DNA of 64,000 nt from Sipunculus nudus (Eukaryota; Annelida; Sipuncula; Golfingiida; Sipunculidae): NCBI GenBank assembly GCA_026874595.1, contig CM049307.1, positions 28,869,079 to 28,933,078 on the forward strand, read 5' to 3'. Every line of letters begins with the position of its first letter. The first letter of the stretch is position 1. A program made the position numbers and the translations under genes. Shown in pieces: positions 44,391-56,800 of this stretch. The notes beneath the pieces are model-generated. The model did not search any database and was not told where the DNA came from. It was given only the letters and a program-made list of their open reading frames with translations.

Positions 44391-44463
44391 AATGTTGTAA
44401 ACGAGATGTTTATGTAATGTTGTAAAGTGTTGAGATATTGTAAAGATTTAGTGATTGTGATCG

Positions 44464-44498
44464 AAAAAAGAAAGTTTTCCGAGAAAACTTTCTTTTTT
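44464..44498 (+). other. Perfect hairpin upstream of polypurine tract, copy 2
   Basis: AAAAAAGAAAGTTTTC, loop CGA, exact reverse complement: 16-bp stem. Both arms equal those of copy 1 while the loop differs by one base. Confidence 0.9.
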
Positions 44499-44504
44499 CT
44501 TACA

Positions 44505-44514
44505 GAAGGGGGAG
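44505..44514 (+). promoter_or_regulatory. Polypurine tract, copy 2
   Basis: GAAGGGGGAG directly precedes the 3' LTR. Confidence 0.85.
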
Positions 44515-44801
44515 TCTTACAGATGTCTGTTTTATTGTGAGCTGTTAACATGTCTTTTTTATTGTGCGCTGTTGACATTCTGATTCGTGTTTGGCTCAAG
44601 CCCTAGGCGTTGCTATGCTACAGCGTTCCTTGTTCTAGCTGGCCGGGTGCGGCCCACGTGTAAACACAGTGGTCATGCTAGTCTGGTGCTTTCTCGCCTG
44701 GCCGAGCTTTGACGGCCCACTTATGAACCCTGATATGTAGAAACACAGAATTCGTTGTTCTAGATGTTTCCTGTAACGTGTGCTATTGGGTTCTTTGGAT
44801 T
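44515..44801 (+). repeat. 3' LTR of gypsy copy 2, truncated
   Basis: Begins TCTTACAGATGTCTG (first G mutated) and follows the 5' LTR to GGGTTCTTTGGATT, where it breaks into a satellite. Confidence 0.88.
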
Positions 44802-45240
44802 CGGTAGGAGGATGTTCAAGAGTCGGTAGGAGGATTGTATTTGATCATCCAATCAGGTGCTATACATAGGGACACAAAGTCAAATATCGTATCGGTATCG
44901 TCATATGTCCCAGAGTCGATACGAGGATGGTATTTGATCATCAAATATAGACCAATACATAGGGACCTAAAGTCAAATATCGTATCGGTATCATCAGGTG
45001 TTCCCGCGTCAATTCGAGGATTGTATTTGGTCAACCAATGGGTCCTATACATAGCTACACAAAGTCAAATATTGAATTGGTATCGTCAGATGTACCAGAG
45101 TCAATACGAGGATGCTATTTGATCATCCAATGGGGACCTATACATGGTGCCACAAATTCAGTTATAGTATGGGTATCGTCAGATGTTCCTGCGTCGATAC
45201 GAGGATGGTATTTGATCATCCAATATAAAGCGACGTGCCA
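44802..45240. repeat. Tandem repeat, unit 92 bp, about 4.7 copies
   Basis: Units start GGAT(T/G)GTATTTGATCATC at about 44831, 44923, 45015, 45107 and 45199, a regular 91-92 bp spacing. Each contains AAAGTCAAATAT, TATCGTCA and TCGATACGAGGATGG-like parts. Repetitive frames such as PESIRGWYLII arise from it and are not genes. Confidence 0.9.
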
Positions 45241-45416
45241 CATTTGAAATAGGCTACCAGCGCCATGTAAGAAATCTTAGGTTAAAGGTCATTGGTGAAC
45301 AGCTTCTTATTGGATATTCGTCTGGAAATGAATGTTATTTATGCTTTAGAAAAACGTTTTATTAGCTTATATACATTCCTATATACAAAGGATAATTCGC
45401 ATTTTGAATCTATATT

Positions 45417-45465
<49 letters not shown>

Positions 45466-45584
45466 TATTTTGTATGGGATCGTGGGCTCAATAACGCGAT
45501 ACATGTGGTATCATGAGATAATGGACGTGTTTACTGCAGCCCTATTCCCTTGGCCAATGAACCACCCTGATGATCGTATAGAAC
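45241..45584. other. Short unassigned stretch with (TA)n
   Basis: (TA)n at about 45419-45459; otherwise unrecognised. Confidence 0.5.
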
Positions 45585-46165
45585 TAGAGCCCGGAGTCGA
45601 GTTATAGACACAAATGCGACTGGCTTAGACAAAAAGACGGCTTGCTTTTAGAGTAAGCCAAGTTTCGTGGCTTGGTTCGACTCGGTCTGCAAAATGTCGG
45701 CTGGCTTAAAATGACCTGAAAGCTTATTAATTTGACAATATTATAAAGTATCCACTTGATGTTATAAAGTATCCGTTTTATTTGAACAAGTTATCTATAT
45801 TACGTGTGACTTTTTGCATCCATTTTACATTTAACCTTCTTATGATTAAATATCGAGTATAGTTTATCCTGGTGGTTTCATAAGCCAACATTTTCATACT
45901 TAAACAATCACACCCGGACCGTTTCTTTTCAGCGACAAGAAACAAAGGAAAAAACAAAACCTGGACATTTGTTTTGGGCAATTTTTATTGTTTTTTTTTT
46001 TATTTATATTTTGCATTTTTTTTTCTCAAGCCAAACTGAGCTGCACAAAATCGGCTCACTTTTGCTTAATGAAATATCGGCGGCGCCTCCTGATAAACTC
46101 GGCTGGCTCAGCTAAATCTTAACTCGGCTGGCGGCGGCGCAAAATGGCGGCGGCCCCGGGCTCCA
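45585..46165. mobile_element. hAT-like MITE (581 bp)
   Basis: The ends TAGAGCCCGG and, inverted, TGGAGCCCGG, with flanks TATAGAAC (45577-45584) and TGCAGAAC (46166-46173), match at 6 of 8 bases. GGCTGGCTTA/AACTCGGCTGGC motifs recur near both ends. No transposase is seen. Confidence 0.55.
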
Positions 46166-46173
46166 TGCAGAAC

Positions 46174-47198
46174 TGTCATTCTCTTGTGCCGAAGTGTAGG
46201 TCCACACACAAATTACAGGATGCAAAGGGAAATTACTTGCACAACATTTAAGTAAATATCTTATTAATATTAATATATATCTCATAAATTCATTTTTTGA
46301 AGTTACATATATGATAAAGAATTGTTTCACATAAACATATACACTAGTAAATGGCAGTTGTGTTTAGGCCATGATAAAAAACCTGAACGTACTAGCGCAA
46401 TAACCTGTATTTAACAGGCTCTTTTTAATCAGGAAGGATTTCCATTGTTAGTTTCGACCTAAGTGGCCGGTGTTGTTCATGAATGTTATTTACATGTCAC
46501 TCAGCAGTTGTTTGATTGTCACTTACGTTTGTTTGCATGTCTATTAACGATCCACCAAATAACCTCATAGCGGACTGGTCGTTCACTACGTATAAATAAT
46601 AAACAGTTATTAAGCTTTTACACAGATTATTGAACCACTAACGCAGTCCTGCTTGTGGACTAACTCCCTTCTTAATTCAGTCTTTATTGTCTCTTCTCTG
46701 CCCCTGCTGTAGTTCGCTCGGTCGATATATGGAAGCTGAGAGCTCCCACTCAATAAGAATTATTGCCCAGCCATTTCTGAACGTTTCGCGGAGTAGTTTA
46801 TGTGTAGGTCCGACTACACAGCGTACCCTGGACGGAGAACACCAGACTACCGTTTAAGTGTGTAATCTGTATCTTAAGCCCTTTTGAACCAAGAGGTCCT
46901 CAATTAGCCGGGACACCGGAGCCACCATTGATAACTCTACGTTAATCTTTATCCCAGATTAGATTATCATTTCATGCAAGGATAAGAATCAGGGGATAAT
47001 CTAAACAAATAAAACACAAGTAAACACACTAGAAATGACAGTCATCCTGGCACAAAAGTTCGATAAAAACATGGTTTGTAACATGTCACAATATAAGTTA
47101 AACGTTAAATTCCAAAATAGGTTGTTATAATTGTCATATTAAGTATTTAAAAATATGTATCTTAATGATGATTTCAGCAATGAATAAGGAACTATAGG

Positions 47199-47254
<56 letters not shown>

Positions 47255-48391
47255 GTGAAGGATATGAAGCATAGAAGAGTTTGGTCAACTTCAATGTTCC
47301 CGGGGTTATTTCGTTATCACATGATCAACAAAATTATGTTTTCTTTTTATTTGTTTAGTCTATTACGTTGGAATAAAAGGACACATCTAGAGCACAGCTT
47401 TTAAGCTCATGCAATTGACTGAAAGTGAACTGAAGTATAGCGATGGCGCTTTCTTCGTCGTCCGTCCAGCCGTCCGTTAGTGCAGTAACTGCTAGATTCT
47501 AACTTGGAAAATTCAGATTGGGTCACTGCTACATAGATGGAGCCATGGGATTTGTTTGTGCATCCAGGATCACCAATAAATTGTTACAAAACCTCCAGTA
47601 TCCCGATAAGTTTTGCATGACCTGCCTTGATTTTCGCTTAGCTCATTGGCCATGGAGAGTTTCAGCAGCTGCTTAAGACTGGTGACGCTGCCTGTATTTT
47701 TTCCTGATTTTTACGAGTTTTTTCTTTATTTTTGAGACCGTCAAATGTCAGCACATCGTGTCAGTTTCTCAGCTGTGGTTTCATGTTGCTTAGTTGCTTA
47801 CATAGATCTGATTTAATTAAACGAGAAATAAGCATGCAACTTGCACACAGTCCTCAGTTACTACACACACAGCATAAAACATTAATTTGCCACTTCAATT
47901 TATGAACACTTGAGATAAAAAAAACCGGGGAGAATTACAGCTCTGTCATAACAGTCATAACCCTGGTTTATACATCACTATCCCACTTCAGTGGCTGTCT
48001 AAAAATCTGTCCGTTCGTGATCGTCACATAGCCTGTATTCTCATCCAGGCTTTCCAGGAAACACTTTCAGAAAACATCTGCCTGTTTATATTCCACCATG
48101 TAGGTTATTTGTAGGTTTTTAGTTATTTTTTCATCAAACAGTTACAAGTTTAGCTACCTTGTCTGTACTAAACCCAACAATTGTCTGTTCCCGCAAAGAA
48201 GCGTCACACAGAAACGGTTGAATTAATGCATCAAAGGCTACGTAAAAATCTATGTCACCGACATATCAATAAAATTATTTTATTACAAAAGACTGGAGTC
48301 ATATTCGCATTTTGATCCCTGTTTATATATTTATTCACAGCCTATATCTCCACCTTAGTATACCTCGTCTCACTTCTACACTTGCACCAGA
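46174..48391. other. Intergenic with (TA)n and a family B fragment
   Basis: (TA)n at about 47198-47252. The stretch 47440-47770 has the family B order AAGACTGGTGACGCTGCCTG then TTTTTGAGACC, so it is a diverged B fragment. No gene is seen. Confidence 0.5.
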
Positions 48392-48570
48392 CAGACCTGG
48401 GGTGATTACTTGATATATGTAATCGATTACGATTACAATTACTTTAAAAGTAAATGATTTCGATTACGATTACGATTACCAACATAATTTCATGTAATCG
48501 ATTACGATTACAATTACTTTATGATAACTTCAAAAAGTAATCACGATTACAGCCATGATTACAAACCTTA
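48392..48570. mobile_element. hAT-like terminal fragment rich in CGATTAC
   Basis: CAGACCTGGGGTGATTACTT looks like a hAT-type end, followed by repeated AATCGATTACGATTAC motifs on both strands. The partner end is not found in the window. Confidence 0.4.
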
Positions 48571-49029
48571 ATATTGCCTAAATCCTACACAAGAATTGCA
48601 TTTTATACCTTTATTCAAATGCATCAAAGGAAAGAAAATGTTTTCAAAGCATTGACAGAGTAGTTAGTCTCATCAAGATATGAAATAGATGAAATAGTCT
48701 GAAGGAATTATTTACATCACTTCAAATGCTTGCTGCACTTTATTGTTGATTTGCTCATATATATATATACAAATGAGGGGGTTGAATAGCTGAGTGTTTT
48801 AATGCTCTAGAGCTCTAAGTTGGCCAGAAACCGCCCCCTGGCTGCGGGTCTGTTGCCTATCCCGCCCTGCAGGCCCTTGAAGGTTGACTTTTTCATTATT
48901 TTGCAAAAAATATAAAGAATATATATGATTTTTAATGCGGTTTCTGTGGGCCAAAAGTATGGTTGTTGTAACATTGAGGAGATTGTTACACCAGATGCGT
49001 GACTCGGCACATGCAAGCCTTATAGCTTC

Positions 49030-49165
49030 ATTACAGCTTCATACATACAGCACAGTGGTTTCAGCTCAGCTGCACCGGTGCCTAGGTTATGGAACAATGT
49101 CTCTTATAATCTGCGACAAACTGCCAAATTTGAAATTTTCAACAACAAAAAATCTTAATTTACTG
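49030..49165 (+). pseudogene. Possible LINE ORF2 C-terminal remnant
   Basis: One frame reads SAAPVPRLWNNVSYNLRQTA followed by KFEIFNNKKS. It resembles the APRLWNSLP...LR....F...L end of CR1/L2/Jockey-type reverse transcriptase proteins. The match is short and upstream sequence does not extend it. The AP-LWN motif is seen; membership in a LINE is inferred. Confidence 0.35.
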
Positions 49166-49341
49166 CTCTTTTCTCGCGCCAGTAGTATAGCACCACACAA
49201 CCGCGCACAGACATGTCATATATATTTGTGCTTTGTTATGGGTTCATTACTGAAATGAGATTTCATTTCATTGAGTATGACCCGGGTCCCCCGGTGTGTA
49301 TTCTCAGCCTTGCACCAAGGCAAATTTGTGCTTTGTTAATT

Positions 49342-49437
49342 AATAACCAACGAACCCAAACACATAACCCCCACACGGGTTTAATATTAAATATTATAAT
49401 CCGTGCAAGGGTTATGTGTTTGGGTTCGTTGGTTATT
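49342..49437. repeat. Perfect 29-bp inverted repeat with 38-bp loop
   Basis: Left arm 49342-49370 begins AATAACCAACGAACCC, and right arm 49409-49437 is its exact reverse complement. The loop has a further weak stem (CACACGGG/CCGTG). The perfect arms suggest recent origin or correction; a short palindromic MITE is possible. Confidence 0.93.
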
Positions 49438-49719
49438 CTGTTAGCAACATTACTCAAAAAGTTATTTACGGTTTTTATCAAACTAATTTTGGGTGATTCA
49501 TGCGTAAATAATCCCGGAACGTTTTATTATTGGTTTTTATAGTACATTTGTTTACGCGGAGAGATAGCATTTGACGATATGACCATCTTTGGAGTGCGAG
49601 ACGTGACGTAACAGACCTGACGTCAAAGAGGACAATAACGTTACTCCACATGTACGTGCCGTTTCCCTGAACGGTGTGAGTAAATCAAGCATGCGAGTCA
49701 TTTTTATTTAAAGATATAT

Positions 49720-50160
49720 GAAAAGATAAGATAAGATAAGATAACATTTATTAGCCTTCAGTTCCAGGAATTTGTCGTTGACTTGCAATTCATTACATAG
49801 AAAATAGATAAGTAAATAGATAAATACATAAAAATAATACATAAACATACATTAAAAATAACACATAACATATTGACTATGCATGTAAAAATAGGCATGT
49901 AAAAATGATAGAACGGATAATTCTGCAGGTAAAAACACATAATTCAAAACATTAAATATCTAAGAGGGTTGTGAGTTAAAAAGTTTAATACTGTTTGGTA
50001 CGAGAGATTTTTTAAAACGAGTTGATGCATTTCTGACATTGCCATATGGGGGTAATGACCTGCCTTGGTGGAGGTCTGCACTGACTGAGCACATTTTAGT
50101 TATTATTATATTTATGACACAACTCTTGTCAGACTGATATAAAGTAAAATGCCTCGCTTA
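49720..50160 (-). mobile_element. 5'-truncated LINE with (TTATC)n tail
   Basis: On the minus strand, the C-terminal codons LPPYGNVRNASTRFKKSLVP then NSIKLFNSQPS end in a stop at about 49961. A ~220-bp AT-rich tail follows and ends AATGTTATCTTATCTTATC. The RF(K)KSLVPNSIKLFN pattern matches the end of non-LTR reverse transcriptases, and a TTATC tail is a known LINE 3' end type. The family is not resolved. Confidence 0.6.
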
Positions 50161-51687
50161 CTCCGCCTGAGAAATTTAAACTGATTTGCTGAGAGATTAA
50201 AACATGGTCCACATCATTTTTCCATTTATTTTGTTACAAACTAAATTTCAGGTTTCAGAATTGCAAGAACGAACAGATGTGAGAGGCAAAAAAAAAAACT
50301 ATTAACATCCCTGCCAAAAGAGGCCTCAGTGCACCTTCCAAGTACCATGAGCAAGGACCTGACAAAATTGTCGTTTGGCATAGTCGAGCTTCTGTGACGT
50401 CATACTTCTCCTCCCGCTATGGTTGCCGCATGACAAGGTTCAGTGATGCTGCGTTAAAAGTGACCGCGTCTTTAGGTAATATGATTTTATTTCATCAATA
50501 ATTTTAATAAATTACAAAATAAATTACAAAATTATATTAATTACAAATAGGAGTGTTCAGTGAATGGGCTTATATAGATTATGCTCTCAAAACATGCCTG
50601 GTTAAAATATTGTATGGGCCTTCAACAGGAGCAACTTCTCACAAACGTCCCTCAGTACGGGGGAATGTCGGGCCTATATATGCTTGTTCCAGTGATCATG
50701 GCCCATACAAACATGTTAAACATTAGTTATATTTATTATCTGCTCTTTGTCCTTTCATCAGTCATACATTTATACCTCTTCTAATTAAATTTACATTATA
50801 AATTGGATTTATAAATATATGTAGATCTATTCTAATTTACGGTCATCACGGTCAACAACACGATATGTCACCACAGCACAGGAACAACATGAACTTTTCC
50901 AGCCAATACAAGCGCCTCTTGGAGAAACTGTCGCAAAGTTTGTAGACTGATTCTCACATTTCAGAAAAAAATCTATTGTGAAAACAACATGCAAGGTACA
51001 GTGTCATATATATGATGGAAAATTAGGTTGATGTTTCTTCTACCCTCATTTGTAAGATTTGTTATGATATCTAACTTCACATTTTTTCTCGCAAAAAAAC
51101 GGGTGGATCATGGTTTATGGAACGGAATATAATTACCTCCTGCAGAGCTTCCAATAGACATAACATTTGATGAGTCCAGGACGCTCGGTCCTCAATTTTG
51201 AAGAGCAACGTAAAATTTTCGAAGCATCCCAAGAGAGGGAGAGAGTAGTATATTTTGAAGAGTCTACATTTATAATACTATTAAAATAATATGTATCACC
51301 GATGTTCTCTTTTAGTAGGTTGTGATATGTAGATACTGAAATTCATACTTAGAATATTATCCGCTAGTATAATGAATCCATTTACAGATTTGCACTACGC
51401 CACAATGCCGTAAAATGTCTCTTATCTGTTCATCTATCCCTGACTTCCTCCACACTAGTGCTCCCTACGGCCAGTGTTAATTAACCAGTCAGCGACTAGC
51501 CCCCTTCAGATATTAGCTCCTGATTTATAAGGTTAATCAGAAAGATTAAAGAAAAACGATTTATGAATAGGTGTATACAATGTTAATCAGTTATCTAGAG
51601 AAAAGACTAAGAAATGGCTAATATATTTTATTGAACTTTAAATCTTGTGTTGCAATTAATTAGCTTATTTAATTTTTTTAAATATAC
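50161..51687. other. Unassigned; one stretch similar to 59060-59290
   Basis: Around 50940-51130, GTAGACTGATTCTCACATTT and AAAAAACGGGTGGA resemble GTAGACTGATTTCTCATATT and AAAAAACAGGCGGA in the insertion at 58376-59299, so both belong to one unnamed repeat. No gene is seen. Confidence 0.4.
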
Positions 51688-52521
51688 TGTTACGGAACCT
51701 AATAGCAACAGATCACGTATGTGTGATGGACATGATTTTTTTCAAGGAGATATAAAAAATCAGATTCTGTAACACCAGGCAGAGTGAAATGTCTAGGGGA
51801 ATGAATAAAGAAGTCAGTGGTTTTTTTTGTCAACAAATAACTATAATTTGTTCTTAAACAACCCTAACATTACAATACACTAAATCAATACAATGACACA
51901 GTATAACAGCAAATCAATAAAATCACACAGTGAAATAAAATGAGTGCACAATACCTGGATACCACCACTGCCACAACGATATAGGTCATCTAAAATGTAT
52001 AAGCCGGCGAAGAGTTCACACGAATTCTCCCGGAGAATAACAGTCCAATGTAAAGCTCTTGTAACAATACAGAAAGTAAACTTGAGACAGGCAGCACTAA
52101 ATTGTAAAGTGTTAGTAATAGTAGAATCCCTGAAATTACCGGATAATCGGATGATCCCACACGTCTGTGTCCGCTGGAATATTATCTCACCTCTCCCCGC
52201 TTTAAAACACAGCCCCCTATTTTATAACTTCTCGCCCCAAGCCGAGAATTTTCCACTTCTGGAACAGTCTAAAGGATCTAACATAATACACAGTAAACAC
52301 GCGTTACAGGAATCATCTAGAAAAAAACATCACTGTGTCTCTACATACCGGGGTGCACACGTGAGCTCGCCACGGCTCGACCAGGCGAGAAAACCCCAAG
52401 CTAGCATGACAACGAGAGTTCAACCAGTTCGGATTAAACCGAGAGTGCAACACGCGGCCAGGCAAGAGCGCTACAACACGAGTTACGCCCGTGTCACACA
52501 ATAAAAAAGGGACCTGTAACA
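51688..52521 (-). mobile_element. Solo gypsy LTR (834 bp) with exact 4-bp duplication
   Basis: On the minus strand it begins TGTTACAGGTCCC and ends TTAGGTTCCGTAACA, matching copy 1's LTR type. ATAC flanks both sides (51684-51687, 52522-52525). It formed by recombination between the two LTRs of a complete element. A 186-codon plus-strand frame inside it is antisense and not a gene. Confidence 0.93.
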
Positions 52522-52525
52522 ATAC

Positions 52526-53449
52526 ATTCAGCTTAATTAGTCAACAATAATAAAATTCCCTTATGCCGTAAATAGACTCACAGAAAGCCTTTCATGAATG
52601 CACTTGTCCGTGCTAAAAGCGCACAAGTCAGATCGTCATCACGATATAGATCTTGTTGATTGACCTATTTTCAGTTTCCTGCAGCTCCAGACCTGTGGCA
52701 TGTGCTGACCAGTTTCAAAAGTTAATTTAAAAATTAAGACAAACGGCACTCATAGTACTTATAATATCTTCAAACTAAATTATACAGCAAAACATTGTCT
52801 ATCCCCCCCCCCCCCCCAAACTAAATGGAGATGACAGGGGATCGATTTATTGTAATCCTGTGGAACCTCGCGACACGCGTGATACATACTATACACATCC
52901 TTGATTTTAACCCTAAGCTAAAGTTCAACTGTGGGTGTGTTCCTCAAACATGCATGTGGTATTTAAAGTGAAAAACAAATAGATGTGTCGGGTCATACAC
53001 AATCGTTAAAAGGACACAAATACATCTCTAAACAAAAAAGAAATCTACCTTGCCTTCGAGTACAAGGAGAAAGTTTCAGTTATATTCTGCCTAAAAGTTT
53101 AGTGATTTATTTGATACCTACAATGTAACACAAATCGAGAAACTACGTGTACATTTTATACATTTTTTTACATAGTATGTTTAGTTTATTAACTTTACAT
53201 AAAGTTTGTACATCAGAGGAGATACGCGTCTAGCATGTAACTAGTGAGGAGATATATATGCAAGCCGACTTTTTACATTTCCTTAGTAGGGAGAACATTT
53301 GCCACAAGAATGGTACAGATGGTCTTTAGAATATATCATAATTTTCCTTACCTATACCTTATTACATGTATACAAAGCATCGCAAGATGGTAGTGTATAC
53401 CATGCGTCGTTACACACTGATTCATGTCAGTGGACCTGTAAACATGTTG
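52526..53449. other. Unassigned intergenic
   Basis: A poly-C run at about 52804-52817; no gene or repeat recognised. Confidence 0.4.
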
Positions 53450-53800
53450 GGAGGGGTTTTAAAAGGAGGGTTATGAAGGGAAAAGCAAAGGAATACAAAG
53501 GAGGAAGAATATTGGACTAAGAAGGAAAGAGCAAAGGAACACAAATGAGGAAGAGGGAACTTCGGAAGGAAGAACAACGGGATACAAAGGAGGAAGAGAG
53601 GACTGGAAAGGGAAGAGTAAAGGAACCAAGGAAGAGAGGACTATTGAGAGAGACAAAGGGTTTCAAAACTGAAGAGCAAATCTACATAAGGAGGAACGAG
53701 AAATTCCAAAGGTGAAAAACAAATGAATTTAAATAGGTAACAACAAGTAGGGATGGAGACGCGAAGAAGGATATTGAGTATTTCAAATGGGAAGAGAAAA
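53450..53800. repeat. Purine-rich degenerate minisatellite
   Basis: Irregular repeats of about 36-45 bp built from AGGAAGAG, AAAGGAA(C/T)ACAAA and GGAAGAGCAAAG on the plus strand. Strong strand asymmetry could favour triplex or G/A-rich structure. Boundaries are approximate. Confidence 0.65.
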
Positions 53801-56800
53801 AAAAATAAAAAAAAATAAAATCAGATAAAATTTTGTTTCTGCAGAAGAAGATATCTTATTGGGCCGTGTTTTATATCACCACTCACATGGATTATAGGAT
53901 TTATAGACGCTCTTTGACCAGCTTCACGCTTGATTTATGTTTTCATCACATCTAAATGTGGCACCATGCCTTACTCTATGACCTTCATAACTCCTGGATA
54001 TCTATGAACGTTACACAGTATTCACAACACAGCTAAGATAATGTCTTCATTTCTGAAGAAATCGATAATAGCTTGCCTTATTTCCGAAAATTAGCTTTTT
54101 CATGTGACATAAATATAAATAAAACGGAATCAGGTAGCGATATATAATCACTAGTGTGGCAGCAGAGAAGCTTCATTTGATTTCGCTGTTTACTCCTGCT
54201 TTATTGTTTCTGCGAAATACAATTCAAATTTTGACTTCCTCCCATACGTCTCCAAAATACAATTTGTACAGCATGCCGCCACTAGATGTCTCTGTGTATC
54301 ACACGCCCGAGAGAAGCTCTTCTTTCTCACTGGCAACTTGGAAGTTAATCAAACATTCAAGTCTTTTCCATTTGTCATTATATTATCAAAATACATCGAT
54401 GTAAATTGTCAGTGTAAACTCTGAAACAACCCACCCCATTTCCTGATGAACATATATTTTAGTTTAACGCTCTATAATTGACCAGCACTCTCTCCAAATG
54501 CATTACAGTATCGTACATCATAGACCAAGGCTGTAACAAGTAATTTACGCCCAATTAATACTATATTTTGCCCTCTTTGTACATTCTTTTCAAATAGCTA
54601 CAGACTGAGGTGTGTCACTAACAACATAAATATTTTGCCCATGTCTTCTTTACGAGCTTCAAGCTAGTCAGCAAGGATATTAAAATCCCGCTTTGTATAG
54701 GTTTTACTGCTCTATTGATTTATTGTTCGCTTTAGGGAGGGAAGGATTGTTGCAGTAACAGTTGGCGGATGTGTGATAACAAGGACTTGGATGACGCTTG
54801 TTCAGTCAAGATCCAACTGGAACAGATGGCAACAGGGTTTCATATCTAAAACATATATAAATATTACAATGATGTTTACATCGTTTTCACTTTTAAAGAG
54901 GGCGTAAGGACTGCAGTATGTGCCACTGAAAAATTTCTAAATATTATATTTGAATAATATAAACCTCTATGCATCTATATAGCTTTTAAAGGAGTGTCAT
55001 AGAGCTGTTATGCTGTGTTATACGTACGGCACAATTTTAATTTTTTTTTCTCCATTGTGAAGCGCCATGATCAGTGGTTAGATTTGGTGGGGTGCTAGTG
55101 TGCATTATTATCCAAATGTTATTATTGCTAGATTTAGGGTGGGTGGGAAAACAGGGTACATATAAGGCAGAAGTTTGTTATTTCATACCCCACACGACTT
55201 TGCATATTAGAACAGACATTAGGAACCACCAAAGGGATGGCCAAGACGCAGCGCCAAGAAGTCTGGAACAATGTATGAGATGAGATTGGGACCGTCTTTG
55301 TAAACAAGAGAACTTAGGCGTCTATACTTGGTAACAAGGGAGAAATTACGATTTACTTGTAGGCGTGTGCATCAAATGGTCGTGTACCTGTTCCTCTACT
55401 ATCAGAGAACTAGCCAAACTATCGTTACTCCTTGGGGCTCGGAATGAATTAAACGGAGGTATTTCGTTCAGTTTTATTATTTTTAATCAAATTAAATAAA
55501 ACGTGGAAATATGTTTACTCTCACTTCACTCCCTCATGATAAATCAATCAAAATAAAATTCACATTGCGTGTTAAGACTTTCCATTGAACGAATGATTAC
55601 TCTTTAAGAAGCGGCCCTGATTATCCTCAGTGGAATACCTCTCACGGACCATAGGTTAACAGAAGTACCAGTTGAATATACGCACGTCAGTAAGATCCGT
55701 ATATAAATATTCTCAATGCGTGAGCAAAATATGTAATTTTTCCTGATCAGCAGAAAAAATAAATACGTGTTCCTGAACTCTATGACACTCGTTCAGTAGG
55801 CTTCCACAGTTGACTTAGTTTCCGAGACCTCCACTTTAGAATTAATTTTTTTTGGTACTGAAACGAGAAAGAATCTGTCAAATACTTATCTCTCAAATTA
55901 TTTATCTTATTTTTTCTTCAAGGAGGGACCAAACGTACTATAGTGACATTTTACCTATTAAAAGGAAAATGGGGTGATTTTTTGTTCAACAGAGATAAAG
56001 ATATAAGCTGACTGCATGCATGAGGAGTGCTTCGGCGCATCCGTTCAGGTTCATTAAATCTGCTGTGCCATGCAGATAAAAAAAAATCCGTTTTTGATAT
56101 TTAATATTTCATGCTCTCTGATAGGCCTAGTACTTTTACATCAACTTTTCACATCAATATTACCAGAATCTAATTCGGTTTAAGAACTGCCCGCGTCTAT
56201 ATTTTGGCCTCATTATACCAGAGTGCTCTTGTATACTTAACGCGTACAGAACTGTCCGTGTATCATATCTGACGTCACACATTGCTCCCCTGGACACCGT
56301 ATGTCTACTGGGGGGCTTTAATTTTATCTTATTTGGATGGATTAACCAACAGATTAAAAAAGAAATACTTGCCTGGATCAGTTACATTTGTATATACTTT
56401 ACCCCTGGAAAATCGCAAGCACTCATATATGTATACAGAGTTCAAGGGCTAAAGTCGCGGCAAATTAATGATATATATGATTATGCTGTCTTTATATCTG
56501 CACGCATGGGTGTCTTACTAGGCTACATGTCTTACAAAAACAAATCCAAATGCAGACTGACTGAATTATATGCATTTTATACAAATGCAAATTAATTTGA
56601 CATTGAGATCAGGCGGCAACCATGGTTGAATCCCTCACATTTAAAACCGATTCGGCGGTCATTTCTAAATCAATATGTTATACACTCCCTAAAATATTTT
56701 AGTTTAAATCTAGAACAATGTTCCTTTCAATGCTATATTTATTTTATTAAGCATTAATGACATTTTATTTTCATATGATGTTTTGATATTATTTACTTTT

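Larger units (their letters stand above)
38342..44801 (+). mobile_element. Ty3/gypsy retrotransposon copy 2, Gmr1-like order, with nested TRIM
   Basis: Same family as copy 1 across the internal region, with domains gag, protease, integrase, RT and RNase H in that order. The 5' LTR (38342-38937) has a different upstream half from copy 1 and an internal deletion of roughly 300 bp. The 3' LTR (44515-about 44801) is cut off by a 92-bp satellite. The TRIM array at 39774-40393 sits in gag. Stops, frameshifts and key-residue losses occur in every domain. Confidence 0.9.

Noticed and set aside
45038-45247. Repetitive frame with PESIRGWYLII units
   Set aside because: It is the translation of the 92-bp satellite.
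51944-52504. 186-codon plus-strand frame, one of the longest in the window
   Set aside because: It is antisense within a solo LTR flanked by an exact 4-bp duplication.
54156-54404. 82-codon frame with a LINE-like KIQFVQHAATR segment in another phase
   Set aside because: Only about 13 residues resemble reverse transcriptase C-termini and neighbouring sequence does not extend the match.
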